Assembly: GCF_034006335.1 (NCBI RefSeq)
Contig: NZ_JAWDIQ010000003.1
DNA from: Paracerasibacillus soli
GTDB taxonomy: Bacteria > Bacillota > Bacilli > Bacillales > Amphibacillaceae
Strand: one strand, 5' to 3'
Length of the DNA: 64,000 bases
Under the pieces are notes generated by a model that was given only the letters and a program-made list of their open reading frames with translations, did no database searches and was not told the DNA's origin. The translations under genes and the position numbers were made by a program. Below are positions 20,741-30,928 of this stretch, in pieces (position 1 is the stretch's first letter; the number at the start of each line of letters is the position of its first letter).

Positions 20741-21127
20741 TTAGTAATATCCGCCATATGGTTGGTATGGATAGTTCTGATAATATGGGTACGGTGTCTG
20801 TGGATAGGTAGGGTAGTAACCATAATACGGATTAGGCCCATATGGATAAGGACCAGATGGGGTGAGTAAAGATCCCGCTAATAACCCGCCTGCAAATCCA
20901 CCTAGTAATGGTAGCCCACCTTGGGATCCCCCGTGCGGTCCGTGGGGTGGTCCATGCGGTGGTTTTCCATGGCCACCACCATGATGCCCCGGATTACCAG
21001 GAGGTCTAGGCGGTCCATGGTGCCCGCCAACATGCCCATGACTAGGCTCACGCATCATGTTCTCCTGTTCAATATCATGCTCCAATGGAAATTGCATAGG
21101 ATTAAATTGATTCCATTCGTGATTCAT
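20741..21127 (-). CDS. His/Gly/Pro/Tyr-rich low-complexity protein, coat-like
   Basis: 128 residues in three parts: an acidic N-terminus (residues 1-28), a His-Gly-Pro-rich block (about 29-68) with PPHGPPHGPHGG repeats, a short hydrophobic GGLPLLGGFAGGLLAGSLL (about 69-87), and a Tyr/Pro/Gly-rich tail YPYGPNPYYGYYP. There is no signal peptide. Such His-Gly and Tyr-Pro-rich compositions are typical of spore coat or outer spore layer proteins and of metal-binding surface proteins of Bacillales; the coat role is an inference. GGGGAAAG lies before the ATG. Monocistronic. Confidence 0.65.
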   Translation of the reverse strand: MNHEWNQFNPMQFPLEHDIEQENMMREPSHGHVGGHHGPPRPPGNPGHHGGGHGKPPHGPPHGPHGGSQGGLPLLGGFAGGLLAGSLLTPSGPYPYGPNPYYGYYPTYPQTPYPYYQNYPYQPYGGYY

Positions 21128-21952
21128 AACTTTCCCCTCATTTCATGATCATCGTCCATACAGCATATGCAGCGGCCTATAAAAGGTATTGGGCACATGT
21201 CTCTGAAAGTGAATATTAACCTAGCAAACCATTAGGGCTAGGCTTAAGCAGGACTTCCTTTTTAAACTAGCCTTTCAATTAAATCCCTCTCTCCTTTACC
21301 TATATACTTACCACTCGAACTGTTTATAGCCGATGTTATCATCTTTTTATAAAAGGGCTTTTTTAAACAACAATTAACACAGACAAGTATCCATTATTTA
21401 ACCGACAAACCGTCATCCACTCCCTAAAATTTACATTGGTAAATATGACCAAACAAGGATACATAAGCGGCGTTTTTATGACTACTTTTCCTAGATGGAA
21501 AACCCAACTGAACACTGGGTTATATTACCATGTAACGTACTTATTAATTATCTAATCGATACTTCCGATAGTATTAATTGAAGGGAGAGTGTTCTATAAA
21601 GCAGAAATTCTCGTACACGATATCGCATTTATTTGTAATGTACTAGTAATAGAAAAATTTATTTAATATTGCTCTTCCAACAATCACCTAATTTATTTCC
21701 CTCTCATCTATTCCTTATATGAACGACATTAGCAAGATGAAAATGCATTTATAAATGGTAGCTTACGGAAAAGGAAATAACTGCACTTGATTATTTTCGA
21801 TTGAAACAGAAAACCATCCTCTGTCTTAGTTCCCTACTGAGGTTCATACTTTATCACCTCGGTTTATCCGCTAACCTCTAGGAATCAGATCAGAGTAAAA
21901 TCCATTGGGTGTAATAAACACAAAAAAATTATAGAAAAAGGAGTGACATATA
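21128..21952. other. Long intergenic region without recognised genes
   Basis: 825 bases with stops in all frames. Small hairpins are visible: CCTAGC/GCTAGG at about 21219-21241 and AACCCA/TGGGTT at about 21501-21521. No coding remnant or known RNA was recognised. It should contain the promoters of the leftward His/Gly-rich gene and of the chemotaxis receptor; no SigD-type promoter was found before the latter. Confidence 0.5.
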
Positions 21953-23656
21953 GTGAAATTTCGTAACATGAAAACTTCAACAAAATTATCTCTACTAATC
22001 ATTATTTCTATCATCATTTTTGGCATCATTGGTGGTAATGGATACTACTTTATGAATAAAATGGATAAAAATTCAGATGCCATGTACAAAGATACTTTAC
22101 TTCCAACTAAATGGCAAAATCAAATTGAGGCAAATAATCGTGCTATTGACAGTTATGTACTGGAGTTATTGATTACTACAGATGCTACTGTGGTACAAGA
22201 ATTAAAAGACGCAATTGTTAAAAGGGAAAAGAAAATGAAACTTTAGTAAAACAATTGGAAGAAAGCCTCCTTTCCGAAGAAGAATCCGGCTATCTCCAAA
22301 AATATAATGATATCAATCAGACTTATGTCAAAAAACTCGATGAGGCAATACAATTATCTTTAGCAAATAAAAAAGATGCAGGTTACGTTACTTATCGAGA
22401 TGGTATGCATGATCGCGACAATGCTAATGTTTATATGAACAAAATCAAAGACTATTTAGATTCATATGCTAAAAACCTTCATACAAATATCACAAAGGAC
22501 AAAAAGTTTAGTACGTCGATCATCTTTACTGTATTTGTCTTGGCCATTATCTTAATAACAGTCATTGGCTATATTTTTACCCGTGCAATTGTAAAGCCAA
22601 TTAGGGAAATACAAGGACTTATGGAAAAGGCTGAAAATGGAGATTTGACAGCCCACGGGAAGTACGTTTCAAAGGATGAATTAGGTCAATTAACCACTTC
22701 CTTTAATAGCATGATGGATAAACTAAGAGACCTTATGAAGCAGGTAAGTATTACGTCTGAACACGTAGCAGCATCTTCTGAGGAGTTGTCAGCAAGTGCC
22801 GTCCAAACCACTGAGGCAACGAATCGTATTTCAGCATCAATTATTGAAATTGCAAGCGGATCTGAAGTGCAGAAACAAGCAACAAATGAAAGTTCCATCG
22901 CGATGAATGAGATTACAACTGGGATTCGTGAAGTATCAAAATCAACTACTTCTGTCTCTGAATTAGCAATGGATACTAGTACTGAAGCGAATAGCGGGAA
23001 TCATTCCATACAACAGGTCATTCAGCAAATGGAAAAAATCGATAAGGTAGTAGATAACTCCGCTTCTATTGTGAAACAATTAGGGGACCATTCAAAGGAA
23101 ATCGGGAAAATTATTGACGTCATTACAACAATCGCAGATCAAACGAATTTATTAGCCCTAAATGCCGCTATTGAGTCCGCTCGTGCAGGCGAACATGGCC
23201 GTGGCTTCGCGGTTGTCGCTGATGAAGTAAGAAATCTCGCTGAGCAGTCTAAAAGTTCCGCCGAACAAATAGCTGCATTTATTGAGAAAATACAAGCGGA
23301 CACCTCTTTTGCAGTCGATGCAATGGATATGGGTACGAAAGAAGTGAAATTAGGAATGGAAGTCGTCCAGGAAGCCGAAAAAGGATTTAAAAAAATTCTA
23401 AGATTAATTGAACACGTTACCGCCCAGACCCAAGAAACTTCGGCAGCATCAGAAGAAATGTCCGCTAGTTTAGAACAAGTTAATTCATCGATGGGGGAAA
23501 TTGCTAGTTACCAAAGCTTCATCAGATAGTACGCAAAATGTTGCCTCCTCCTCAGAAGAACAGTTAGCAGCTATGGAGCAAATTAATTACTCCGTATCCG
23601 AATTAACTAAAATGGCTGAGGATTTACTAGAACATGTAAGTAAATTCAAGATTTAA
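21953..23656 (+). pseudogene. Methyl-accepting chemotaxis protein, 4HB sensor (two frameshifts)
   Basis: About 567 residues. The start is GTG behind AAAGGAG. TM1 lies at about residues 13-31, a four-helix-bundle ligand domain at 35-180, TM2 at about 183-205 (FTVFVLAIILITVIGYIF), HAMP at about 205-260 and then the long coiled signalling domain, whose tip reads GEHGRGFAVVADEVRNLAEQS and binds CheA/CheW. One base shift near 22243 interrupts the sensor and another near 23505 removes the last 40 residues, which read AASSEEQLAAMEQI in another frame. Both halves are otherwise well conserved. Monocistronic. Confidence 0.85.
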
Positions 23657-23717
23657 TTTCAACATAGGGGGATAAATTAAGATTTACTATCCCACCATGA
23701 ATAGCATTACTGACAAT

Positions 23718-23778
23718 GCTCCTTTGTAGAAAATCCGGGATAAGTATAGTCCCTTCTACATTAGGAGCTTTTTTTGGA
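23718..23778 (+). terminator. Terminator of the first chemotaxis receptor
   Basis: Compound hairpin: GCTCCT pairs with AGGAGC and an inner GTAGAA pairs with TTCTAC, followed by seven T. Confidence 0.85.
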
Positions 23779-23964
23779 GTCAGACCCCTCAAAAGAGGGG
23801 ATATGAAAAGATTAATATTTTTTACCATGTTCATATTGATCCCCTAAAAATTACTATTGAAAATAAAGGATTACAGCGGGTAAGCGTAGAATAATGATAG
23901 GGAAGGATAACTAAGGTCTTTCCCTTACTAAGGGACAAAATAATTATCAACGGAGGAAAACTTC

Positions 23965-24275
23965 ATGAAAAAGCCTATTGTATTCACCATTCTTATTGGT
24001 ATTACATTACTTGCAGCATACTTAGGCTGGTTTGCCAAGATATAGCTTATTATTTTCAAAGTCATTTATTCTATGTAGAGCCATTCATCACACTTATTAT
24101 TGTAACCGCCATTAGCATCTGTTTATTTGTACTTGCTTTTATCATAGAATTCATTTTATATTCTATAAAGAAGATAAAATCCAACATGCTCTTTGCTTTA
24201 TTCATTACGAATATCATTGCTGGCATTTTCATATCACTTTGGTCTTTATTTGTATTAGTTATGTGGTGGGGATAA
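23965..24275 (+). pseudogene. Small three-helix membrane protein (one frameshift)
   Basis: The ATG at 23965 follows GGAGG at 23953-23957 and gives MKKPIVFTILIGITLLAAYLG before a stop at 24043. One base later the reading continues as YYFQSHLFYVEPFITLIIVTAISIC, then EFILYSIKKIKSNM and FITNIIAGIFISLWSLF, ending at 24275. The restored protein has about 103 residues and three hydrophobic helices. No family recognised. Confidence 0.5.
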
Positions 24276-24423
24276 GATGGATGTTCAACCTGCGTGAGTT
24301 CTCATACCACCTAACAACTATTAGTTAAGTTAATCGTGGTGTTAATTCTAACAATTGAGGCCCGTTTTCAAATACTAATATACTATGCTAGTGCTCATGA
24401 CTAAATAAAAGTAGGTAATCATA

Positions 24424-25239
24424 TTGGAAGTTATTTCAGAAAAACTGATATACATCGCTTTGTTTATATTTATCATTCACTCTATTGAAACGCTTGCTTA
24501 TGCCGTAAGGTTGTCAGGAGCTAGAGTAAGAATGATTGCTTCAGCTTTATCTCTATTTAATATCATGGTGATGGTATCAAGATTGGCAAACATGATGCAG
24601 CAACCATTTACAGGGAGCTTAATTGATACTGCACCAAGTAATAACGCACAAGAATTTGTAGCAATGCAGTTTCGATTTCTCATTGGCGCATCAACAGTTG
24701 GCACCATTTTTGGAATACTTCTCCTTCCCACATTTATAGCTCTATTTTCAAGGGCAATTATTTACTTGGCAGAAGAGAAGGGCTCCATTCCATCTTTATT
24801 TAAAAGGTTATTTTCCTTACAGTACATAAAACGTAGTATCACACATTTTAGCTTGCCAAAATTTTCTTACTTAAAAGAGACTAAAATCAAAGACATACCA
24901 ATAAGATTGTTTTTGGTGAATATGATCATTACCGCAATATATACTATCGGAGTTTTATCTGCATTGTATGCGGCATTATTAGCACCAGCACGCGCATCAA
25001 CAGCTATTATGGCTTCCGGTTTAATAAATGGCATAGCGACAATATTATTAGTTATTTTTGTCGACCCAAAAGTCTCTGTCGTAGCAGATGATGTAGTTAA
25101 CAAGAGAGGAAGTTACCAAACTCTGAAAAACATATCCCTCATGATGGTAACTTCCAGACTATTAGGTACACTGCTAGCACAATTATTTTTTATCCCCGGA
25201 GCAAAATATATTGCCTGGTTCACACAATTCATTGTTTAA
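24424..25239 (+). CDS. amj: Lipid II flippase Amj family
   Basis: 271 residues with at least six hydrophobic segments. The N-terminal FIIHSIETLAYAVRLSGARVR, the SLFNIMVMVSRLANMMQQP stretch and the QFRFLIGASTVGTIFG stretch are characteristic of Amj (YdaH of Bacillus subtilis), which flips the peptidoglycan precursor lipid II when MurJ is absent. Length is that of the family. The start is TTG at 24424 following GTAGGTAATCA; no ATG is better placed. Monocistronic. In B. subtilis the gene is SigM-controlled, but I could not identify such a promoter here. Confidence 0.8.
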   Translation: MEVISEKLIYIALFIFIIHSIETLAYAVRLSGARVRMIASALSLFNIMVMVSRLANMMQQPFTGSLIDTAPSNNAQEFVAMQFRFLIGASTVGTIFGILLLPTFIALFSRAIIYLAEEKGSIPSLFKRLFSLQYIKRSITHFSLPKFSYLKETKIKDIPIRLFLVNMIITAIYTIGVLSALYAALLAPARASTAIMASGLINGIATILLVIFVDPKVSVVADDVVNKRGSYQTLKNISLMMVTSRLLGTLLAQLFFIPGAKYIAWFTQFIV

Positions 25240-25345
25240 AATACTTTAACAAGCTAATACAATTATAGGGAAGGAACTGTACCCGTTAAGCAGACTTTAT
25301 AGTTACATTTTATCGGATAGGATGTTATTGAAAAAACCATCAAAG

Positions 25346-25900
25346 CCGGTTCTTCTACCATGGATTCGCAGACTTCTACAATCAAAACCAATTCTTCTAC
25401 CATGGATCCGCGAACTTCTACAATCAAGGCCAGTTCTTCTACCATGGATTCGCGGACTTCTACAATCAAAACTAGTTCTTCTACCATGGATTCGCAGACT
25501 TCTACAATCAAAACCAGTTCTTCTACCATGGATTCACTAACTTCTACAATCAAAACCAAATCTTCTACCATGGATTCACTAACTTCTACAATCAAAACCA
25601 ATTCTTCTACCATGGATTCGCGAACTTCTACAATCAAGGCCAGTTCTTCTACCATGGATTCGCGGACTTCTACAATCTAAACTGGCTCTTCTACCATGGA
25701 TTCGCAGACTTCTACAATCAAAACTGATTCTTCTACCATGGATTCGCGGACTTCTACAATCTAAACTGATTCTTCTACCATGGATCCACTAACTTCTACA
25801 ATCAAAACTGATTCTTCTACCATGGATTCGCGGACTTCTACAATCAAAACCAATTCTTCTACCATGGATTCGCGGACTTCTACAATCAAAACCAAATGTA
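25346..25900. repeat. Thirteen tandem copies of a 42-bp unit
   Basis: The anchor ACCATGGA recurs at 25357, 25399, 25441 and every 42 bases to 25861 with no indel. The unit is roughly TTCTTCTACCATGGATTCGC, GGACTTCTACAATCAAAACC, plus two bases; variation is confined to the GCAGAC/GCGGAC/ACTAAC/GCGAAC positions and the AACCAG positions. 42 is 14 codons, so one + frame reads SSTMDS(Q/R)TSTIKT repeats and one - frame reads MVEELVLIVEVRES repeats, but both are broken by stops in copies 8 and 10 and neither has a gene-like start. I therefore treat it as a non-coding minisatellite between amj and the ArsR-like gene. Confidence 0.95.
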
Positions 25901-26023
25901 TAGCTACTCGTTTATATCAATCATTCAATAATTATAGAATAACTCATTCTATAATTATTGAATTTTATTATTTTATAGGTTACGATGTTTATACAAAAAT
26001 AAATAGAAGTTTAGGAGGTTTAT

Positions 26024-27070
26024 ATGGATATTCTAAATACAACAAGCAGAAAAAGAGAAACATACCAAGTAGCATTCACTTATTCTCCATTATGGGAATG
26101 TGCTTTAGGTATTGCTGCTATAACAAATACAAAAATGCTGCATACTTTAGAAAAGCCAACATCATATTGGCAAGCATTAAAAGAAGGGTTTTCAGAAGAA
26201 CTTTTAAACGAATTGAAATATGTAGAGGAAAACAATACATGGAAGGCATTACTACAACTTCTTCACTCCTTTGAGGGCCAAGGGTTAACTGACTTTTGCG
26301 ATTACATAAATGGATTACATACATACCAACTTAAATTTATTTGTTTACCGTACATTGGTGATCAGTATCAAGATGTTAGGAAAAAAGCTGCACATGCTGA
26401 TAAGGAAGCTAATTTGGGTTTAATAAACGTAACTAAAGATAACCCGTTCTTCCCACAGTATGTAGATTTTATATTTCATGTTAATCCTGATAAATTGAAG
26501 CAACATTTGGTTAGTGTGATGTCTAATTGGTTTTATGCTGTTGTGGAACCTTCATTAAAGAGAGTGACTGAAATACTAGAAATAGATTATCAGTCTAAAA
26601 TTAGCATGGCCGAAACATTGAATCCAGAGCAGTTAGTTCATTGGGCAACAGGAGGAGTGGATTATCTGCCTGAACCTAGTGTTCATAAGGTGTTGTTAAT
26701 ACCACAATATGTTTATCGCCCTTGGAATATAGAAGCAGATATCGAAGGTACAAAAGTATTTTATTATCCAGTTTCTAACAAAAGTCTATCACCAGAAGAT
26801 AAATATATGCCATCAAACTTTATGGTTCAGAAATATAAAGCACTAGGAGATGAAGTAAGGCTTAAGATAGTTAAAATACTTTTTGAAAATGCTCGTTCAC
26901 TCCAAGAGATAACCGAAATACTTAATATGGGTAAATCGACTGTCCATCACCATTTAAAAATATTAAGAGCATCTAAAATTGTCGAGATAAAGGAATCTAA
27001 ATATTGCTTAAGACTTCATGTTTTAACCATGTTAGACCAGGAATTAAAGGGGTTCTTAAAAAACGAATAG
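26024..27070 (+). CDS. ArsR-type winged-helix regulator with a large N-terminal domain
   Basis: 348 residues, ribosome site AGGAGG seven bases before ATG. Residues about 265-345 form an ArsR-type winged helix: KYKALGDEVRLKIVKILFENARSLQEITEIL, then MGKSTVHHHLKILRASKIVEI. The first 260 residues are not a known metal sensor; they start with QVAFTYSPLWECALGIAAIT and resemble the long N-terminal domain of regulators that sit before drug exporters. An MFS exporter follows 12 bases downstream, so this is probably its regulator. Ligand unknown. Confidence 0.75.
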   Translation: MDILNTTSRKRETYQVAFTYSPLWECALGIAAITNTKMLHTLEKPTSYWQALKEGFSEELLNELKYVEENNTWKALLQLLHSFEGQGLTDFCDYINGLHTYQLKFICLPYIGDQYQDVRKKAAHADKEANLGLINVTKDNPFFPQYVDFIFHVNPDKLKQHLVSVMSNWFYAVVEPSLKRVTEILEIDYQSKISMAETLNPEQLVHWATGGVDYLPEPSVHKVLLIPQYVYRPWNIEADIEGTKVFYYPVSNKSLSPEDKYMPSNFMVQKYKALGDEVRLKIVKILFENARSLQEITEILNMGKSTVHHHLKILRASKIVEIKESKYCLRLHVLTMLDQELKGFLKNE

Positions 27071-27082
27071 GGTGGTTTTATA

Positions 27083-28302
27083 TTGAACAAACGACTATTA
27101 AAAAACCGTTCCTTTATTGCTACCTGGATGGGCAATGGAATTTCAGAAATTGGAGGAGCCTTTGGTACATTTTGTAACTCGATATTAGTATACCAATTAA
27201 CAGGTTCAACTTTAGCTTTGGGAAGTATGTGGTTGCTCTATTTCCTCCCATCCTTAATTATTCAATTATTCATTGGGCCATATATCGATCGTTGGAGTAG
27301 AAAATGGATATTAGTTATCTCACAATGGACAAGAAGTATTATCTTTTTAATCCCTTTCGTAGCTATATTTTTAGATAGCATACATGTTTGGCAAATGTAC
27401 ACTGTGCAAATTGTTATAGGCTTCATTTCACCACTTTATGTACCAGCAAATCATGCGATTACACCAACAATCGTAACAAAGAGGAATTAAAATCTGCAAA
27501 TGCCTACATTGATGGAACTACGCGTATTATGTCCTTTCTTGCACCCATACTAGCAGGAGTTGTTATTCAATATTTAGGAGTGAACATCACCCTCATGTTT
27601 GTTAGTCTTACACTTTTTATCAGTGGGTGCACCTTACTTCTCATAGATGAAAAGAGAGATAAGATAAATACGGTGAGAAATACTTGGTTATATGATTTTA
27701 AAGTAGGGCTTCATTTTTTCCTTGAACAACGAATCATCGTTTGGCTTGGATTTTTTTTAGCCTTTGTTCAATTTGGCGTGGGAGTAACAATGGTTACCAC
27801 ACTACCTTATATAACGGATGTATTAAATGGCTCATATTCTGATTATGGTTATTTTATGGCGGGATTTCCAATAGGATATTTTATTGGAGCTATGCTCGTA
27901 CCAAGAATTGCATTTACAAGTAGAAGGTTTCTAATGTTAGGCTCCCTTTTTATCGGTGGTATTACCTTTTTTGTCCTAGCCTTTAATTACAGCATTTATT
28001 TTGCAATTATAACAGAAATAATTGGCGGCATCGCAATGGCCTTATTTAGCATACATAATACGACTATTTGCCAACATGTTGTTCCAAATCATTTAATGGG
28101 CAAGGTATTTTCAGTTCGTTTGTTCATCATGAGAGGAACAATGCCTTTGGGCGTTTTATTGGGTGGAATAGGAAGTGACTTGTTAGGTATACGACCGCTC
28201 TATTTGTTCATCGGACTCCTTATTAGTATCGTTGCTTTAGTTGGTATGACATTACCATTCTTTAAATTTATTGATAATAAATTAGAATTTGAAGAAGGGT
28301 AA
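27083..28302 (+). pseudogene. MFS drug-efflux-type transporter (one frameshift)
   Basis: About 406 residues, start TTG at 27083 behind GGTGG. Twelve hydrophobic segments can be laid out. The loop 2-3 signature is present as GPYIDRWSRKWIL, and the C-terminal half has FMAGFPIGYFIGAMLVPR and NHLMGKVFSVRLFIMRGTMPLGVLLGG, typical of the macrolide-efflux-like MFS group. One base shift at about 27483 splits the protein after TPTIVTK; the second frame continues with EELKSANAYIDGTTRIMSF. Paired with the preceding regulator. Substrate unknown. Confidence 0.75.
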
Positions 28303-28351
28303 AATGGATGATTGGGCTTTAAAACTATTTGTTTTAAACAAGGAAAAAAGT

Positions 28352-28381
28352 GGACAGGAATAAACAAAATCCTGTCCTTTG
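28352..28381 (+). terminator. Terminator after the MFS gene
   Basis: Stem GGACAGGA/TCCTGTCC with a 10-base A-rich loop, followed by TTTGAATT. Confidence 0.7.
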
Positions 28382-28495
28382 AATTGATTATTGCTAAGTT
28401 AGAAATACCATATTCGATCATGATTGGATGTTAACAAAGGTGTATTTTATAAGATAGTCCGAACGTATTGACATGTTGCAAAGCAGCACAGCTAG

Positions 28496-29378
28496 CTACC
28501 TTACAATTTCCACCTTATCAGCCACCCGTAAATATCTGATATAGCGCTCATCATCAGGAGAGATACCTAAGGTTTCGAAAATCCCAACAAATCTATATCT
28601 ATTAAAGCCTAGATTATCTTTGTATTTTGCAAATACAGCCCTTTTGCTCCCAAAGCTTACTTCCTCCATATAGTTTTCTTTTCTTTCTGCAACAATTTCC
28701 TCTTCTTGATGGGATTCATCAATGTATGACCAGTCTTCAGCCAAGAAATTAAGCCATCCTCTCGCTACTGATTTGGTATCACCATTTATAGTAACTGAAA
28801 GTTTAGGACACCATAGCCACAGTTTATCTATTACCCTGAAAAAACTCCGTTGGTACCTTTTGGAATTCCTTCCAAACACAGTATTTGCAATATCCTTAAT
28901 ATCTCTAAACGATACATCATCGTAAATTGATAAATATTCTTGTTGTTTCAGCTGCTGTAATTCCTCTTCATATGTCCGCCACTTCAATGTAGTGTTTGAT
29001 GCCATCATTGATAGCCGCTAAAATCTCTTTAATCCTATCATTTATTTCGTCTAAAGATTTGGTAGCATCTATTCTAAAGCACTGGAAATCCTTAATAGAC
29101 TCTTCATTAACTGCGGATATGATATCATCCATGCGAAGTTCATCAGCCTTTTGATTATCTTGATGATATGCTTCATCTACTTCTATTCCAATATGTAGTT
29201 GCGGGAAATAAAGATCCATCAAAGCATGTTTTCCATTTGGGCGTTTAACGTATTGTTGGCTAACAGGCTTAAGATTCATATTGTCCAATTTATGCCAGAT
29301 TGCAGTTAAAATATAATTCTCGTAATCTTTCCTTTTGGTACGCGAAAAAGTCTTCACTAAGTAATCACGCTTGTTCAT
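28496..29378 (-). pseudogene. AbaSI-family modification-dependent endonuclease, copy 1 (one frameshift)
   Basis: About 294 residues when joined over one shift near 28995. The N-terminal Vsr-like nuclease domain has SRTKRKDYENYILTAIWHK, SQQYVKRPNGKHALMDLYFP and GIEVDEAYH, then LRMDDIISAV; the C-terminal SRA-like base-flipping domain has KRAVFAKYKDNL followed by NRYRFVGIFETLGIS. These motifs align with those I recall for AbaSI of Acinetobacter (VTQQFVR, ALTDLYFPQL, HIEVDEGHH, KRIVFARVKDNL), which cuts near glucosylated 5-hydroxymethylcytosine. It would attack phage DNA with modified cytosine. Start 29378 is set by AAAGGAG. A near copy lies at 54349-55232. Confidence 0.75.
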
Positions 29379-29469
29379 CTCTACACTCCTTTTCACGCCT
29401 TCTTTATGTAACTAGATATGATCTTTTCAGAGATTATCTTTAATCAATACTTCTTTATCATCAAAGCCT

Positions 29470-29859
29470 TTATCCTTTATTTGCTTCTAATATTTGAGAA
29501 ATTTTATTGTCTGCCTTTCGTAATACCTGTTTTATTTGTTTTATATTTTTTTCTCTTTGTACCATTTGTGCATACTTTTCTTGGAATACCTCTTTTATTC
29601 GAAGAACATTTTGCATTTCCTCATTTGTTAGTCGTTTATTTGGGTCAGTATCTTTTGACCACTCAAAAAGCATTTTAATCTCTTGTAGTGAAAATCCAGT
29701 TTGTTTAAGTTTAATAATAATATCCATTATATCGATATCGTGGTTACCGTAAAAACGTTGTGTGTTTTTTATTTCTGGATGCAATAAATCTATCTTCTCA
29801 TAATAACGAATCGTATCTATACTAACCCCAGTTCTTTCTGCAAATTCACCAATCTTCAT
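29470..29859 (-). CDS. MerR-family transcriptional regulator
   Basis: 129 residues. The N-terminal winged helix reads KIGEFAERTGVSIDTIRYYEKIDLL, then QRFYGNHDIDIMDIIIKLKQTGFSLQEIKML, followed by a dimerising coiled coil (about residues 80-125) and no Cys-rich metal site, so it belongs to the small-molecule or redox branch. AGGTG before the ATG at 29859 decides the start. It follows a small membrane gene by 12 bases and both lie behind a promoter with the 19-bp spacer that MerR proteins control, so it probably regulates its own operon. Confidence 0.85.
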   Translation of the reverse strand: MKIGEFAERTGVSIDTIRYYEKIDLLHPEIKNTQRFYGNHDIDIMDIIIKLKQTGFSLQEIKMLFEWSKDTDPNKRLTNEEMQNVLRIKEVFQEKYAQMVQREKNIKQIKQVLRKADNKISQILEANKG

Positions 29860-29871
29860 AATTGTCACCTG

Positions 29872-30189
29872 CTATTTTATAAAATTATAAACCATAAAAA
29901 TAATTATACAATGGAAAATAATACGAATGATATGATGGCTGTACGTGAGTTGGCCGTTTTTTAATATTCCTTGGAAAATTGCTAATAGATGTACCAGAAC
30001 AAATGCAATGATTAACAATATAAAAAGCAAGTCTTTATTTGGCATACATAATATTACGATTATACCCACTGATACAATAACAAACAATAAGGCCCGTACG
30101 TTATATCCCACTTCTTTCCATTGGTTCACGCCTGCTATTCCAGTTAAAAGAGCATACAACCCAATCAATATATAAGTCATAATAGCCAT
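29872..30189 (-). CDS. Small four-helix membrane protein in the MerR operon
   Basis: 105 residues with four hydrophobic segments (about 4-18, 30-47, 52-71 and 85-103). No motif identifies the family. GGAGGG lies 11 bases before the ATG. It is the first gene behind the MerR-type promoter and is followed directly by the merR-like gene, an order in which the membrane protein is the likely regulated function, for example an exporter or sensor. Confidence 0.6.
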   Translation of the reverse strand: MAIMTYILIGLYALLTGIAGVNQWKEVGYNVRALLFVIVSVGIIVILCMPNKDLLFILLIIAFVLVHLLAIFQGILKNGQLTYSHHIIRIIFHCIIIFMVYNFIK

Positions 30190-30223
30190 TTCATTTCATT
30201 CCCTCCATACTTTTCATACTTTC

Positions 30224-30254
30224 ACTATAAAAGATGGAGTTAGCTCCATGTCAA
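30224..30254 (-). promoter_or_regulatory. MerR-type promoter with 19-bp spacer and operator dyad
   Basis: On the minus strand TTGACA (30254-30249) and TATAGT (30229-30224) are separated by 19 bases. The spacer contains the dyad ATGGAG, four bases, CTCCAT (30234-30249, given on the + strand). Over-long spacers with a central dyad are the hallmark of MerR-activated promoters. The first codon downstream is at 30189. Confidence 0.85.
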
Positions 30255-30321
30255 TAATAAAAATAACCTACGTTATTCTGAGACTGTTTCAAGATGGGGT
30301 AGCATTTAATCACTTTTACAT

Positions 30322-30590
30322 TTAAGCACTCTGTTGCCCACCGGTGGAATTATGTACCTCGGTGAGAACGAACACGGTATCTGATTGCGATTATCATTTC
30401 GAGGTTTATAATGTTTTGCTTTTCCTTTCGCCTCTCTGGAACCTTCATTTTCAACTTGTAAGTAATACTTACAAGTTGAGTTTCCCTGCAACTCTGCTTC
30501 ATAAATATTTTTAATGTGAAGTGTAATATTTTGAGGTGAGATTAGATTTGATACAAATCCACAATACCCTTTGTGTCATCCAAACCATCT
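30322..30590 (-). pseudogene. RhuM-family protein remnant
   Basis: The bases match the N-terminal half of the intact RhuM gene at about 47745-48010: CTCTGTTGCCCAC, TGTACCTCGGTG, GAACGAACACGGTA, GATTGCGAT, ATCATTTCGAGGTT and TTTGTGTCATCCAAAC occur in the same order. The reading frame is broken several times and both ends are missing. This is the third RhuM-like sequence in the window. Confidence 0.75.
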
Positions 30591-30793
30591 TTTAAATCTC
30601 TCAACTTCATTTAGACTTGAAAATTTTAAAGCCATCGGGTACCTAAGACTAGAATAAAAAGAGCACGTTTTATAGATCCTCTACTCAGAAAAAAGTACTT
30701 TGATTACAAGTTCAAATCGGGCACTGTTATCGCTAAAGAGGAATTTCCGTCTTATAAATAAAAAGGATGATATATTTTTGCTTTGATATGTGT

Positions 30794-30928
30794 TATACTA
30801 AAGTTACTTAATTGTTCGTTAGCAATGCAGGATCTATGGCATAACTTTACAATGTTTATCATCGTCTTGAATTCTTATCAGAACAACAAAGGAATAAACG
30901 TGCTTTATGCACAATGGAGGAATTTCAC
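30794..30928 (+). promoter_or_regulatory. Promoter and long 5' leader of the cold-shock gene
   Basis: An extended -10 box TGTGTTATACT ends at 30799, which would place the RNA start near 30806 and give a leader of about 120 bases before the ATG at 30929. Cold-shock genes typically have leaders of this length that refold with temperature; here that is an inference from length and position. TGGAGGAA is the ribosome site. Confidence 0.5.

Noticed and set aside
25263..25900. Repeat proteins on either strand of the 42-bp array
   Set aside because: Both frames are interrupted by stops in copies 8 and 10, and there is no ribosome site or start at the expected ends.
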